Shown here: positions 40,052 through 49,834 of the stretch, in pieces | Numbering within the stretch: position 1 is the first letter of the stretch | How the letters are laid out: every line of letters starts with the position of its first letter | Origin: Nocardioides sp. InS609-2 | Lineage (GTDB): Bacteria > Actinomycetota > Actinomycetes > Propionibacteriales > Nocardioidaceae | DNA length: 64,000 nt | Direction: 5' to 3' | NCBI RefSeq assembly: GCF_023208195.1 | Contig: NZ_CP060034.1 | Location: 1,736,001-1,800,000 of the forward strand | Notes under the pieces: generated by a model | The model's database searches: none | What the model saw: only the letters and a program-made list of their open reading frames with translations | Told to the model about the DNA's origin: nothing | Position numbers and translations under genes: made by a program

Positions 40052-40662
40052 TGCGGAGGCACGGATCGAGCTCCAGCCGCCCGCCGTCAACGCCCGCTCG
40101 ATCTGGTCGAAGAACTCGCCCGGGGCTACCCGCAGGGCCAGCAACGGCAGCTGACAGACGTCGTCGACCCAGTGCTCGGGGGTGTGACCCTCGAAGACCT
40201 CGACGCGGTAGGCGCCCAGTGCCCGCGCCACCTCGACGTCCAGCCGGCCCCTGGTCGCCGGCGCGACCTCGGCGCCGACGGGAGTGAAGGCGCTGGCGAT
40301 TGGAGAGGAGCGCCCTACCGCGGCCGCGCGCCTCGATGTCCGCGAGAACGATGCGGCCCCCCCCCCCCCCGGCGACGGCGCTCCGGCGCGACGTACGCGT
40401 CCACCTCGGCGAGCCGCGGGTTGTCGGTCTCGAACACCGACAGCCGCCCCACACCGACCGCGAGCTCGCCGTCCACCTCAACGACCAGCGTCGACGTGGC
40501 GTCGGTGCGCGGCGTGCGGTAGTTCGCGCAGGACATCTCCCACGTCGGCCACGCGTCCAACGGCCGGTCCGCGTTGGTCGCGGCGCCCACTTCCCACCAC
40601 GCCCGCGGCGCGGACTCGTCGTGGGGGTCGATGTGCCTGGTTCGATGCCCACGAGGAGCGAA
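40043..40662 (-). pseudogene. Degraded acetyltransferase-like gene with poly-C(14) tract
   Basis: Coding-like minus-strand sequence spread over frames. An N-terminal half (GAATNADRPLDAWPTWEMS, VVEVDGELAVGVGRLSVFETD, VDAYVAPERRRR) resembles a GNAT domain up to its acetyl-CoA loop. There a run of 14 C on the plus strand (40357-40370) replaces the expected Gly codons. A last segment in another frame (VEVFEGHTPEHWVDDV to WSSIRASAAS) ends at 40043. No start codon precedes the conserved beginning except an internal GTG at 40590. The gene is broken, or the homopolymer is mis-sequenced and at least one more indel is present. Confidence 0.6.
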
Positions 40663-40699
40663 CTAGGGGCGGAGCGCGGCGAAAGCGACCGGTTTCGAC

Positions 40700-42046
40700 C
40701 TAGAGGGAGAGCTGGGCCTTGACCACGTCGGCGAGCCGGCCGGCGACCGCCTCGGCCTCGTCGAGGGTGGGCGCCTCAACCATCACGCGCACCATCTCCT
40801 CGGTGCCGGACGGGCGCAGCAGCACTCGGCCACGATCGTCGAGAGCGGCCTCTTCTTCCGCGACGGCGGCAGCGAGTACGGCGTCCTCGTCGGCGCGCGC
40901 CTTGTCGACGTCACGCACGTTGACGAGCACCTGCGGCAGCCGGACCACGACGCCGGCGAGGGCCTGAAGGCTCTTGCCGGTCGCAGCCATCCGCTGCATG
41001 ACGTGCAGCGCTGTGAGGATGCCGTCACCGGTGGTGGCGTACTCGCTCATGATCACGTGGCCGGACTGCTCGCCACCGAGCGTGTAGCCGCCGACGCGCA
41101 TGGCCTCGAGCACGTAGCGGTCGCCGACCTTGGTCTGGCGCACGCCGACCTGATGGGCCTTCATCGCCTGCACGAAGCCGAGGTTGCTCATGACGGTGAC
41201 CACGACGGTGTCCTTGGCGAGCCGGCCCTGGTCGCGCAGCGAGAGCGAGAGCACGGCCAGGATCTGGTCGCCGTCGACGACGTTGCCCTCGTGATCGACG
41301 GCCAGGCAGCGGTCGGAGTCGCCGTCGAGGGCGAAACCGGCGTCGGCACCGTGCTGGAGCACGGCGGCGCGCAGCGGCTCGAGGTGCGTGGAGCCGCAGC
41401 CGTCGTTGATGTTGAGGCCGTCGGGGTCGGCATGGATGGCGATGACCTCCGCGCCGGCGCCGCGCAGTGCCTGCGGGCCGGCGGCGTGGGCGGCACCCTC
41501 GGCGCAGTCGAGCACGATCGTGAGTCCGTCGAGAGGATGGCCGATCGTGCTGACGAGGTGGGCGGCGTACTCGTCGACGGCGGTCGGGTGCACCGAGACG
41601 CGGCCGACGGCACCACCGGTGGGGCGCTGCCAGGGCTCGCCCATCCGCTTCTCGATGGCGACCTCGATGGCGTCGTCGAGCTTGACGCCGCCACGGGCCA
41701 AGAACTTGATGCCGTTGTCGGGCATCGGGTTGTGCGAGGCAGACAGCATGACGCCCAGGTCGGCGCCGAGCGAACCGGTCAGGAACGCGACGCCGGGCGT
41801 CGGCAGCACTCCCAACAGGAGTACGTCGACCCCCGCGGAGGCGAGCCCGGAGACCACCGCGGCCTCCAGGAACTGCCCGGAGATGCGGGTGTCGCGGCCG
41901 ACGACCGCGAGCGGCCGGTGCCCGGAGAACTCCCCCAGGTCGGCCAGCACGTGGGCGGCGGAAACGGAAAGGTCCAGGGCCAGCTCAGCGGTCAGTTGAC
42001 CGTTGGCCAGGCCCCGGACCCCGTCCGTGCCGAAAATACGCGCCAT
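40700..42046 (-). CDS. glmM: Phosphoglucosamine mutase
   Basis: Converts glucosamine 6-phosphate to glucosamine 1-phosphate, the step after GlmS. A 448-residue phosphohexomutase starting [11 protein letters not shown]. The phospho-serine loop MLSASHNP puts the active serine at 104, the metal loop is DGDSDRCLA, and [11 protein letters not shown] binds the sugar phosphate. It lies 17 nt after rpsI on the same strand, as in many actinobacteria (rplM-rpsI-glmM). Confidence 0.97.
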   Translation of the reverse strand: MARIFGTDGVRGLANGQLTAELALDLSVSAAHVLADLGEFSGHRPLAVVGRDTRISGQFLEAAVVSGLASAGVDVLLLGVLPTPGVAFLTGSLGADLGVMLSASHNPMPDNGIKFLARGGVKLDDAIEVAIEKRMGEPWQRPTGGAVGRVSVHPTAVDEYAAHLVSTIGHPLDGLTIVLDCAEGAAHAAGPQALRGAGAEVIAIHADPDGLNINDGCGSTHLEPLRAAVLQHGADAGFALDGDSDRCLAVDHEGNVVDGDQILAVLSLSLRDQGRLAKDTVVVTVMSNLGFVQAMKAHQVGVRQTKVGDRYVLEAMRVGGYTLGGEQSGHVIMSEYATTGDGILTALHVMQRMAATGKSLQALAGVVVRLPQVLVNVRDVDKARADEDAVLAAAVAEEEAALDDRGRVLLRPSGTEEMVRVMVEAPTLDEAEAVAGRLADVVKAQLSL

Positions 42047-42063
42047 CTGTGCGGCAGCCGCGA

Positions 42064-42597
42064 TCAGCGCTTGCTGAACTGCGGCGCCTTGCGGGCCTTC
42101 TTGAGACCAGCCTTCTTGCGCTCGATGACACGAGCGTCGCGGGTCAGCAGACCGGCCTTCTTGAGCGAGGGGCGGTTGGCGTCCTCATCGATGGAGTTGA
42201 GGCACCGGGCCACGCCGAGGCGCAGCGCGCCGGCCTGACCGGTGATGCCGCCACCGTGGATGCGGGCGATGACGTCGAAGCGGTCGACGAGCTGAAGCTC
42301 GGCGAACGGCTCGTTGACGACCTGCTGGTGCAGCTTGTTCGGGAAGTAGGAGTCAAGGGTGCGGCCGTTGACGGTCCACACTCCGGTGCCTGGCACGATC
42401 CGCACGCGGGCGACGGCCTCCTTGCGACGGCCGGTGGCCGCTGCGGGAGCGATCGTCGCGGGACGCAGCGGGGCGTCGGCCGACGGGGCGCTCTCGGAAG
42501 AGTAGGCAACGCCCGACTCGTCGGTCGTGAAGGTCTCTTCGACCTCGGCCTCGGGGGCCTTGGTCTCGGTCTCGGTGTTCTCGGTGGTCTCAGCCAC
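42064..42597 (-). CDS. rpsI: 30S ribosomal protein S9
   Basis: 177 residues with an acidic N-terminal extension of about 50 residues (Glu/Thr-rich) ahead of the conserved S9 core ([32 protein letters not shown]) and the basic tail [12 protein letters not shown]. Such extensions occur in actinobacterial S9. The start is GTG 42597 with GAGGA about 6 nt upstream. It follows rplM by 26 nt. Confidence 0.97.
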   Translation of the reverse strand: MAETTENTETETKAPEAEVEETFTTDESGVAYSSESAPSADAPLRPATIAPAAATGRRKEAVARVRIVPGTGVWTVNGRTLDSYFPNKLHQQVVNEPFAELQLVDRFDVIARIHGGGITGQAGALRLGVARCLNSIDEDANRPSLKKAGLLTRDARVIERKKAGLKKARKAPQFSKR

Positions 42598-42623
42598 GGT
42601 AATCCTCACTCGTCCTTGGGAAG

Positions 42624-43067
42624 TTACTGGGAGACCTGGGTGATCTCGAACGCCGTGGCCTTCTGTGCCGCGTGCGGGTGCTCCGGGCCGGTGTAGACCT
42701 TGAGCTTCTTGATGATCTGACGGCCGAGGCGGTTCTTGGGGAGCATGCCCCACACCGAGTTCTCGATCGCCTTGCGGGCGTCCTTCTCCAGCAGCTCGCC
42801 GTACGGCGTGGCGGAGAGACCACCGGGGTAACCCGAGTGGCGGTAGGCCAGCTTGGTCACCTTCTTGTTGCCCGACAGGGCAACCTTCTCCGCGTTGATG
42901 ATGATGACGAAGTCGCCCATGTCCATGTGTGGGGCGAACGTCGGCTTGTGCTTGCCACGCAGGAGGTTGGCGGCCTGGACGGCGAGACGTCCGAGGACCA
43001 CGTCGGTGGCGTCGATGACGAGCCACTCACGCTGGATGTCAGCGGGCTTGGGGCTGTACGTGCGCAC
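42624..43067 (-). CDS. rplM: 50S ribosomal protein L13
   Basis: 147 residues with the family blocks [27 protein letters not shown] and [12 protein letters not shown] 43067 follows AAGGT on the minus strand. It is the first gene of rplM-rpsI-glmM and is preceded by a leader of about 160 nt with hairpins. Confidence 0.97.
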   Translation of the reverse strand: MRTYSPKPADIQREWLVIDATDVVLGRLAVQAANLLRGKHKPTFAPHMDMGDFVIIINAEKVALSGNKKVTKLAYRHSGYPGGLSATPYGELLEKDARKAIENSVWGMLPKNRLGRQIIKKLKVYTGPEHPHAAQKATAFEITQVSQ

Positions 43068-43093
43068 GGCTGATTACCTTCTTGTTCGTCGGT

Positions 43094-43253
43094 CCCGGCG
43101 AGAGGAGCTCACGCCGGGTGATGCGATGTGCGCGGCTTCTGACGAACACTGCCCGGTTCCAGATCGTCCGGGTCTGCACCTCGACCGTGCGGGGTCGAGG
43201 CGCGGCAGGAGTCGCGACCAGCAAAGATACGCGGGCGCCGGCCCACCGGTCAA
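43094..43253 (-). promoter_or_regulatory. rplM promoter and structured leader
   Basis: On the minus strand TTGACC (43248-43253) and TATCTT (43224-43229) are 18 nt apart, a good sigma-A-like promoter. The transcript would contain a hairpin CCCGGCG...CGCCGGG (43094-43118) close to the ribosome site and a weaker CCCGG...CCGGG around 43153-43173. The position suits autogenous control by a ribosomal protein, which is an inference. Apart from this and the gltA 5' end I see nothing in 43068-43377. Confidence 0.6.
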
Positions 43254-43377
43254 AACGCGGTACGGCGGTCGTGGGCGTCCGGTGGGTGGGTACCTGCTTT
43301 GAGGTCGTCGCGGGTGAAGGAATACGTTGGGGGTTCACCCATCTGAGTCAATGACGACTTTCACGACAGGAGCCGAC

Positions 43378-44712
<1,335 letters not shown>

Positions 44713-44754
44713 GTCGCGAGCGCAGCGAGCGGCTCCGGCGCGGGGATCGCTCAA

Positions 44755-44815
44755 TGGTGGTCGAGCGAGCCGCGCGACCGAGCCCGCGAGCTCGCGACCG
44801 GCGTGTCGAGACCAA
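44755..44815. repeat. Imperfect palindromic intergenic repeat
   Basis: TGGTGGTCGAGCGAGCC... to GTGTCGAGACCAA, with loosely inverted ends (TGGTnnTCGA/TCGAnACCA) and GC-rich inner inverted segments (CGCGAGCTCGCG). Immediately upstream is GCGAGCGCAGCGAGC. From memory, TCGAG...TCGAGACCA palindromes are frequent extragenic repeats in Nocardioides. It is related in style to the elements at 47017 and 47919. Confidence 0.55.
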
Positions 44816-44848
44816 GGGGCGCTGAGCCTGAGCCCCACCTGATCGCGT

Positions 44849-44886
44849 ACGACGCCCCGGCAGCCCGTTGGTTGCCGGGGCGTCGT
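44849..44886. terminator. Terminator hairpin downstream of gltA
   Basis: ACGACGCCCCGGCA (44849-44862) is perfectly complementary to 44873-44886 with a 10-nt loop: a 14-bp GC-rich stem, without a T-run, about 135 nt after the gltA stop. Tail-less hairpins of this kind are common actinobacterial terminators. Confidence 0.75.
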
Positions 44887-44947
44887 GCGTGCGCAACCTT
44901 CGCGGATTGCGGTCGCCCGGTCGGGGCTTTCGGGACATCATGTTGGC

Positions 44948-46495
44948 GTGCTGACTGCTGTCGAGGCCCATGACCTTGCCTTGTCACTGTCGCGAGCGGC
45001 TGTGGAGGGCGCCTCGGCGGATTGGGTCCAGGGAGCTCAGCGGTTGGAGTCCCTGTCGGGACGAGAGTGGCTCCTTGTGGACGCCGCGGCGCGTCGGTGC
45101 CGGACGGCGCACGGCATGCCCGGCAGCGGAGTGCGCGGCTGGCTCGGTCCCGCGCTCAAGGAAACGAGCTGGTTTGTCGCCGCCGTAACGGCCTTTCATG
45201 TCGACGGCCGGATTCGGCAACGATCCGTGCGTGTTCTAGGGCTGGGCTCCGGTCCTCTGGTGACTGCTGCCCTCGCCGTTCGCGCGCTGGACCACGTGCC
45301 CGAGGTGAGGGATGCGGCTCTGGACGGCCTGCGGAACGTCATGGATGTGGAGGTAGCACCGGACGCACTCAAGGTGATCCTGGCGGGCCGACATCGGCAC
45401 TTCGGTCCGGCCGCTCTGACTGCGGTGACCACGATGCTGCTGGAGTGCGGTTCCCCTTCGGCCGTCGCTGGTCACCTGATGACCAGCAGCGATCGCGACG
45501 TGCGGCGCTGGGCGTTCGAGTTCGCGCACGGTCGCGACCTGCTCACCCGCGAGAATCTCCTGACCGCGGTGGCGTCCGAGAAGGACCAACTGCTCCTGGC
45601 CTGGTGTGCTGAATGGCTGATGGACGTGGCTCGACCTGAGGACTTCGCCGAGCTGCTCACGGCCCGGTCAGTCAACGTCCGGCTGACGGCGATCACCAAG
45701 GTCCCCGACGCTGACCTGCCGGATGACGCATTGCTCGCCCTGACCGCCGACCGCGCGCCCCGGCTACGCGAGGCAGCCCGATGGCGCGCTCGCCGGCGCA
45801 ACCTCGATGTCGCCGCCTGGTATCGCGGCGAGCTCTCAGCAGGCGATGGCTCCGTGATCATGCGGGCGGCCTGCCTGGACGGCCTTGCGAGCTTGGGTGG
45901 CGTCGACGACCTCGGCTTGTTCCTCGAGGGCATCTCCGACCCCGCGCCCCGTGTGCGCGCCGCGGCTGTGGGTGGCCTCGCCGCCACGTCGCCAGACGAG
46001 GCGCCCGCCGCGCTCCTGCCATTGCTTCTCGACCCCAGTCCCCGGGTCGCCTCCCGAGCCGCCCGGGTGCTGTCTCGTGCGGGCGTGGGAGCCGATCACT
46101 CACGAGAAGCCTGGGCTTCTCGGCAGGCATGGTCGCGCCGCGCCGGATGGCGGCTGATGCGCGGATGCGGGGGCTGGGACCGGGTCGAGGCTGACCTCCG
46201 GGCGGCAGCCGACGGTGACCCGCATCTGGCTGGAGAGGGCAGTGAAGGCATCCGAAGCTGGCTAGCGTCAGCAGCTGCTACCACCTGGCAACCCCTGGCC
46301 GGAGACCAGCGCGACAGGATCGGTGTGCTGCTCTCGGGCTGGTCGAGCCCAGACCAGGAACGTCGGGCCGTCGCCTTCCACGCCGGCATCCGTCCGCTGC
46401 CAAGCACTCCTCGGCTGACAGCGCCCGAGCCCAATGACCGGCCGCCCTCCGTCGGCAAGGCACGTCGGTGGTTCAGCATCCTGCGCCGTCGTTAG
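44948..46495 (+). CDS. HEAT-repeat-containing protein
   Basis: A 515-residue soluble alpha-solenoid built of helix pairs with recurrent patterns such as ALDHVPEVRDAALDGL, RAPRLREAARWRAR and ISDPAPRVRAAAVGGLA, typical of HEAT/PBS-lyase-like repeats used for protein binding. No catalytic motif or signal peptide is seen. GTG 44948 starts the conserved part; the frame is open upstream to 44885 through the gltA terminator, so earlier starts are unlikely. Codon use is slightly less GC-rich at third positions than in neighbouring genes. Function is unknown. Confidence 0.75.
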   Translation: MLTAVEAHDLALSLSRAAVEGASADWVQGAQRLESLSGREWLLVDAAARRCRTAHGMPGSGVRGWLGPALKETSWFVAAVTAFHVDGRIRQRSVRVLGLGSGPLVTAALAVRALDHVPEVRDAALDGLRNVMDVEVAPDALKVILAGRHRHFGPAALTAVTTMLLECGSPSAVAGHLMTSSDRDVRRWAFEFAHGRDLLTRENLLTAVASEKDQLLLAWCAEWLMDVARPEDFAELLTARSVNVRLTAITKVPDADLPDDALLALTADRAPRLREAARWRARRRNLDVAAWYRGELSAGDGSVIMRAACLDGLASLGGVDDLGLFLEGISDPAPRVRAAAVGGLAATSPDEAPAALLPLLLDPSPRVASRAARVLSRAGVGADHSREAWASRQAWSRRAGWRLMRGCGGWDRVEADLRAAADGDPHLAGEGSEGIRSWLASAAATTWQPLAGDQRDRIGVLLSGWSSPDQERRAVAFHAGIRPLPSTPRLTAPEPNDRPPSVGKARRWFSILRRR

Positions 46496-46506
46496 GCAGC
46501 CGTGAA

Positions 46507-46534
46507 GCCCCGCCGGCGGTGGTGTCGGCGGGGT
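46507..46534. terminator. Bidirectional terminator candidate
   Basis: CCCCGCCG at 46508-46515 pairs with CGGCGGGG at 46526-46533 around a 10-nt loop, midway between the convergent HEAT-repeat and HNH genes. Confidence 0.6.
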
Positions 46535-46548
46535 GTGGGGCGTGGTGG

Positions 46549-47823
46549 TCAACCGGGCTTGGTCCCGGCGTCGTCCCTGACGAAGGTGTGGCCGTGGGGG
46601 CTGGTCCAGGTGTACGTCGCGGGGCCGGTGCGCCGGTAGGACCAGGCGCCGTGGGTCTTCAGGCGATGATGTCGCCGACAGAGCGCGGCGAGGTTGTGCG
46701 ACGAGGTCTCGCCGCCGGACTCCCACGGGATGATGTGGTCGAGGTCGCAAGCCCGTGATGGTCTGTTGCACCACGGGAAGACGCAGGTCCGGTCGCGGAG
46801 GATGACTTGCTCGCGGAGCCGGGCCGAGGGGTGGTAGCCGTCGCAGACGATGTGCTCGTTGAGGTCGATGACCGGCTTCACCACCACCTCGGTGGAGGAC
46901 TGGCCGCACCACTGCTGGATCTGCTCAATCGTGGCGAGGTTGCCGCGTTCGAGGCGGGCGATCGGGTCGCCGTCGGTCAGGTGGACGTGCAGGACGAGCT
47001 GCCGTCCCGGTGAGCCTTGGTTTCGAGACGGTTGCTGCGCAACCTCACCAACCAACGGCAGGGCGAGCTGGGACCGCGCCATCTGCCCCACCGCGGACGC
47101 CCGACGCGCATCCAGCGACTCCTCGGACCCCAGGCTCTTCAAGACGTCTGCACCGTGGGCGACGGCGGCGCCGAAGTCGAGGGCGTCGGCCAGGTCGAGC
47201 TCCGCGGTCACGCGCATGGTGCCGGCGAACGACACCTGCTCCTCCTCGATCGTCACATGCCGCCCGTCGGCCGCGAGCCGGGCTTCCGCGGCGGCGCGGG
47301 CGGGGTCGAACCGGGCGATCGCCGCATCCACCAACCGGTCCACCGCCGAGGTCGAGGTGCGGTGCGCGAACGGGGCGAGCTGGGCGTCGACGTACGACGC
47401 TGCTTCACGGGAGAGCCCGGCGTGGATGGTGGTCTCGGCGATCCGCCTGGCTCGCCAGGCGGGCAGGTCGCCGGCTTGGACCAGTCGCCACAACCGTGGG
47501 AGCCGGTGCCGCAGCTCGATCGCCTGACCGATCAGGTGCTTCGCCGACACCGTGGAGATGCCGAGCACGGCACCGAACTCCGCGATGCAGAACTCCGCCA
47601 CCAACGGCGCACCCGGACCAGCGACCGGCTCCTCATGCTCCGAGCCACCGCCGAGCAGGAACGCCGCCGCATCAAGCACCGACGAAGCCGGGTGCAGATC
47701 GGCCCACTCACACGCCGCCACCAGCAACTCGGCCTCGGCACGATCGGCTGTGGCACGCGAAGAACGCGCGAACGCGAGCACCGCGGATGCGGTGTCGGGG
47801 AGCTCGCTCGTCGTGATCGCCAT
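46549..47823 (-). CDS. HNH endonuclease with DUF222 (REP13E12-like) domain
   Basis: 424 residues: an N-terminal helical DUF222 region (to about 300) and a C-terminal HNH nuclease with CVFPWCNRPSRACDLDHI, the HNLAALCRRHH zinc/catalytic segment and the WSYRRTG strand. These genes are multicopy in actinobacteria and are related to mycobacterial REP13E12 elements; their role is unknown. ATG 47823 is used; TTG 47835 is in frame. A 39-nt palindromic element at 47017-47055 lies inside the gene and adds 13 codons (LVGEVAQQPSRNQ) without breaking the frame. Confidence 0.9.
   Translation of the reverse strand: MAITTSELPDTASAVLAFARSSRATADRAEAELLVAACEWADLHPASSVLDAAAFLLGGGSEHEEPVAGPGAPLVAEFCIAEFGAVLGISTVSAKHLIGQAIELRHRLPRLWRLVQAGDLPAWRARRIAETTIHAGLSREAASYVDAQLAPFAHRTSTSAVDRLVDAAIARFDPARAAAEARLAADGRHVTIEEEQVSFAGTMRVTAELDLADALDFGAAVAHGADVLKSLGSEESLDARRASAVGQMARSQLALPLVGEVAQQPSRNQGSPGRQLVLHVHLTDGDPIARLERGNLATIEQIQQWCGQSSTEVVVKPVIDLNEHIVCDGYHPSARLREQVILRDRTCVFPWCNRPSRACDLDHIIPWESGGETSSHNLAALCRRHHRLKTHGAWSYRRTGPATYTWTSPHGHTFVRDDAGTKPG
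47017..47055. repeat. 39-nt palindromic element inside the HNH gene
   Basis: Starts TTGGTTTCGAGACGG and ends CTCACCAACCAA, with inner arms GGTTGC/GCAACC around TGC. Terminal TTGGTT/AACCAA are inverted. It shares GGTTTCGAG...CCTCACC with the element at 47919-47957. Its length is a multiple of three, so the host reading frame survives. Confidence 0.75.
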
Positions 47824-47918
47824 ACGAGAAGCCAATCAGTGACCACCGACACTTCAGGGCCCGATCGGCCAGATTGTGGACAACTGATCGAAACACTCGT
47901 CGTCCACCGACTGGTCTC

Positions 47919-47957
47919 GGTTTCGAGGCTCGTCGCTGGCGCTCCTCGCACCTCACC
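47919..47957. repeat. Second copy of the GGTTTCGAG palindromic element
   Basis: GGTTTCGAGGCTCGTCGC... to CGCTCCTCGCACCTCACC, 39 nt, with inner arms GAGGCTCG/CGCTCCTC pairing imperfectly. It lies between the HNH start (47823) and the GyrA-like gene, whose stop codon (47953-47955) is inside the element. Confidence 0.7.
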
Positions 47958-48531
47958 CAGCGATGGGGCCCTCGTCCCGCAGCTCCCCCAGCTTCCTGTC
48001 CTGCGCTGCGCGAGAGTCACGGGTGAGGCCGAAGAGCGAGTGGTTGAGCAGGTGCACCTGGATGGCCATCGGGTCGACGTCGAGCAGTGCGGCGACGGAG
48101 TCGGAGGCCTCGTGGATGTCTGCAGCCCCGACGACGAGCTCGACGACCTCGGTGATGTGCGCTGCCACCAGCTCGTTGAGCTCCAGGTGCTCGATGCGCC
48201 GCCGACGGATTACGGCCGGGTCGTTGGGATCCGGGGCGTCCGACGGGAACGTCTTGAGAAACTCGTCCCGGTCCCGCTCCCACTGCCGGTCGATGCGCTC
48301 GGCGACGAGGTTGAGACAATCGATCAGCTCGGGGATCTGGCTGGTCTTGAGGACCGCGTCCCTCATCGTGCTGCGGTAGGCACCCAGGCGCACGTGCGGA
48401 CCGGGCCGGCCGGTGTCGGCGTGGCTCGCGAACCAGCCGCTGATGTTCAGGCTCTGGCCGTGGATGCCGGTGTCCATGCTCGCGCTGGCATCGTCGTGCT
48501 CGTTCGCTTCCTCGATCCCGGAGCGTCCCAT
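47953..48531 (-). CDS. Small protein resembling the GyrA/ParC coiled-coil domain
   Basis: 192 residues with no signal peptide. After a variable N-terminus (1-50), residues 50-185 contain a charged helical segment. From RRRRIEHLELNELVAAHITEVVELV through SDSVAALLDVDPMAIQVHLLN to LTRDSRAAQDRKLGEL it follows the order of the tower coiled coil of DNA gyrase subunit A (HIDEVIALIR, then a short helix, then ILDxxLxxLTxLERxKI). The catalytic Tyr and winged-helix domains are absent, so it cannot cut DNA. Its role, perhaps in binding gyrase or topoisomerase IV, is inference. The last codons run into a repeat element. Confidence 0.6.
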   Translation of the reverse strand: MGRSGIEEANEHDDASASMDTGIHGQSLNISGWFASHADTGRPGPHVRLGAYRSTMRDAVLKTSQIPELIDCLNLVAERIDRQWERDRDEFLKTFPSDAPDPNDPAVIRRRRIEHLELNELVAAHITEVVELVVGAADIHEASDSVAALLDVDPMAIQVHLLNHSLFGLTRDSRAAQDRKLGELRDEGPIAG

Positions 48532-48540
48532 CGTCGGATC

Positions 48541-49770
48541 CTACTGCCGCTCAAGCCTCCGCACGGAAGGTACGGCGGCCGCCAGCAGCGAGCTGCCGGC
48601 CATGATCATGGCGACGACGACCAGCCAGGGCCCGATGCCGGTGAGGGCGGTGACCGGGCCGACGAGCACCAGGCCGAGCGGACGGGCCACGAACGAGCCG
48701 ACGACGTCGAAGGCGTAGACCCGGGCGAGCTTGTCCTCAGGGATCTCGGTCTGGATCGAGAGGTCCCAGTTGACGCTGAAGATCTCGAGACCGAAGCCGT
48801 GCAGGAAGGCGCCGAGCAGCAGCAGCGGCAGCGCATCGGTGAGCGCCATCGCCGCCGGGAAGCAGGCGGTCATCGCGAGGAACACGGTGCCGATCGCGAG
48901 GCCCTTGCGCGGCTTCCAACGCAGGCACACCAGCGCCCCGGCCATGAACCCGGCCATCAGCAGCGCCAGCGCCCAGCCCCACGCTGCGGTGCCGTAGGCG
49001 TCACCGACCACGATCGGGCCGAGCACGCCCTGCACACCGCCGTAGAACAGGTGGTAGAGCAGCGCCTGCCCGATCAGCAGCCACAGCCAGGTGTGCCTGA
49101 AGACCTCCGCCGCGCCGGCCCACAGGTCACCGATCAGACTCTGCCGGTCTCCCGAAGCGACCACCGCCGGCACCTTGATCAGCGCGAAGCAGCCGGCAGC
49201 AAGGGCAAAGGTGAGCGCGTCGATCGCAATGGCCCAGCCCGACCCGAACACGGCGACCAGCACGCCCGCGCTAGCGAAGCCGATGACGCCGGCGGTGTTC
49301 TGCGCGAGCCGGCGCAGCGCCACGGCGGTGGAGAGGTGCTCGACCGGGACGGTCTGCCGGGTCATCGCCTGTGACGACGGCCCGCTCAGAGCCGACAAGC
49401 AGCCGTTGGCGAGCCCGATGACCCCGAGCAGCGTCACCGTCGCCCACCCGCCGATCAGCGCGGCCGCGATGACGGCCTGGGTCACCGCGGCGCCGGCGGC
49501 CGCACCTTGCATGAGCACCTGGCGCGGCAGCCGGTCGCCCAGCACACCGCCGAACATCAGCGTCACGACCTCGGCCAGCGCGTACGCCGCAACCACGAGG
49601 CCCAGCTCCGAGGCAGTGCCGCCCAGCTCGAGCACACCGAAGGCCAGCGCCACCGGAGTGATGGAGTTGCCCAGCGAGTTGATGGTCGTGCCCGCGACCA
49701 GGAAGCGGTACGGCGCGAACGCCAGCGGACCGCGCAGCCGAGACGGACGAATAGGGGTCGAGACAGACAT
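48541..49770 (-). CDS. MFS transporter
   Basis: A 409-residue major facilitator with about 12 hydrophobic helices and the loop FGGVLGDRLPRQVLMQ (motif A form), typical of the enterobactin-exporter-like/MFS_3 group. Probably a drug or metabolite exporter. The divergent MarR gene and an AT-rich spacer with a palindrome suggest MarR-controlled expression. It follows the GyrA-like gene's start by 9 nt on the same strand but is upstream in transcription order. Confidence 0.87.
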   Translation of the reverse strand: MSVSTPIRPSRLRGPLAFAPYRFLVAGTTINSLGNSITPVALAFGVLELGGTASELGLVVAAYALAEVVTLMFGGVLGDRLPRQVLMQGAAAGAAVTQAVIAAALIGGWATVTLLGVIGLANGCLSALSGPSSQAMTRQTVPVEHLSTAVALRRLAQNTAGVIGFASAGVLVAVFGSGWAIAIDALTFALAAGCFALIKVPAVVASGDRQSLIGDLWAGAAEVFRHTWLWLLIGQALLYHLFYGGVQGVLGPIVVGDAYGTAAWGWALALLMAGFMAGALVCLRWKPRKGLAIGTVFLAMTACFPAAMALTDALPLLLLGAFLHGFGLEIFSVNWDLSIQTEIPEDKLARVYAFDVVGSFVARPLGLVLVGPVTALTGIGPWLVVVAMIMAGSSLLAAAVPSVRRLERQ

Positions 49771-49780
49771 GCGCGAGAGA

Positions 49781-49831
49781 TTACTTCGCCAGCGAATTAT
49801 TCGTCAATGAAGTTCTTTCGGATATTCTCGT
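49781..49831. promoter_or_regulatory. MarR operator/promoter region
   Basis: An AT-rich spacer between divergent MFS and marR genes. TTCGCCAGCGAA (49785-49796) is an inverted repeat with 5-bp arms, and ACTTC...GAAGT flank a wider one (49783-49814). TATTCT at 49823-49828 could be the marR -10 box only 6 nt before its ATG, implying a leaderless transcript. Confidence 0.5.
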
Positions 49832-49834
49832 CGC

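Noticed and set aside
43351-43377. ATG 43351 as the start of gltA
   Set aside because: No ribosome-binding site, whereas GTG 43378 has AGGAG at ideal spacing.
46549-47823. Insertion sequence or homing intron at the HNH gene
   Set aside because: No transposase, terminal repeats or split host gene; the DUF222-HNH protein is complete in itself.
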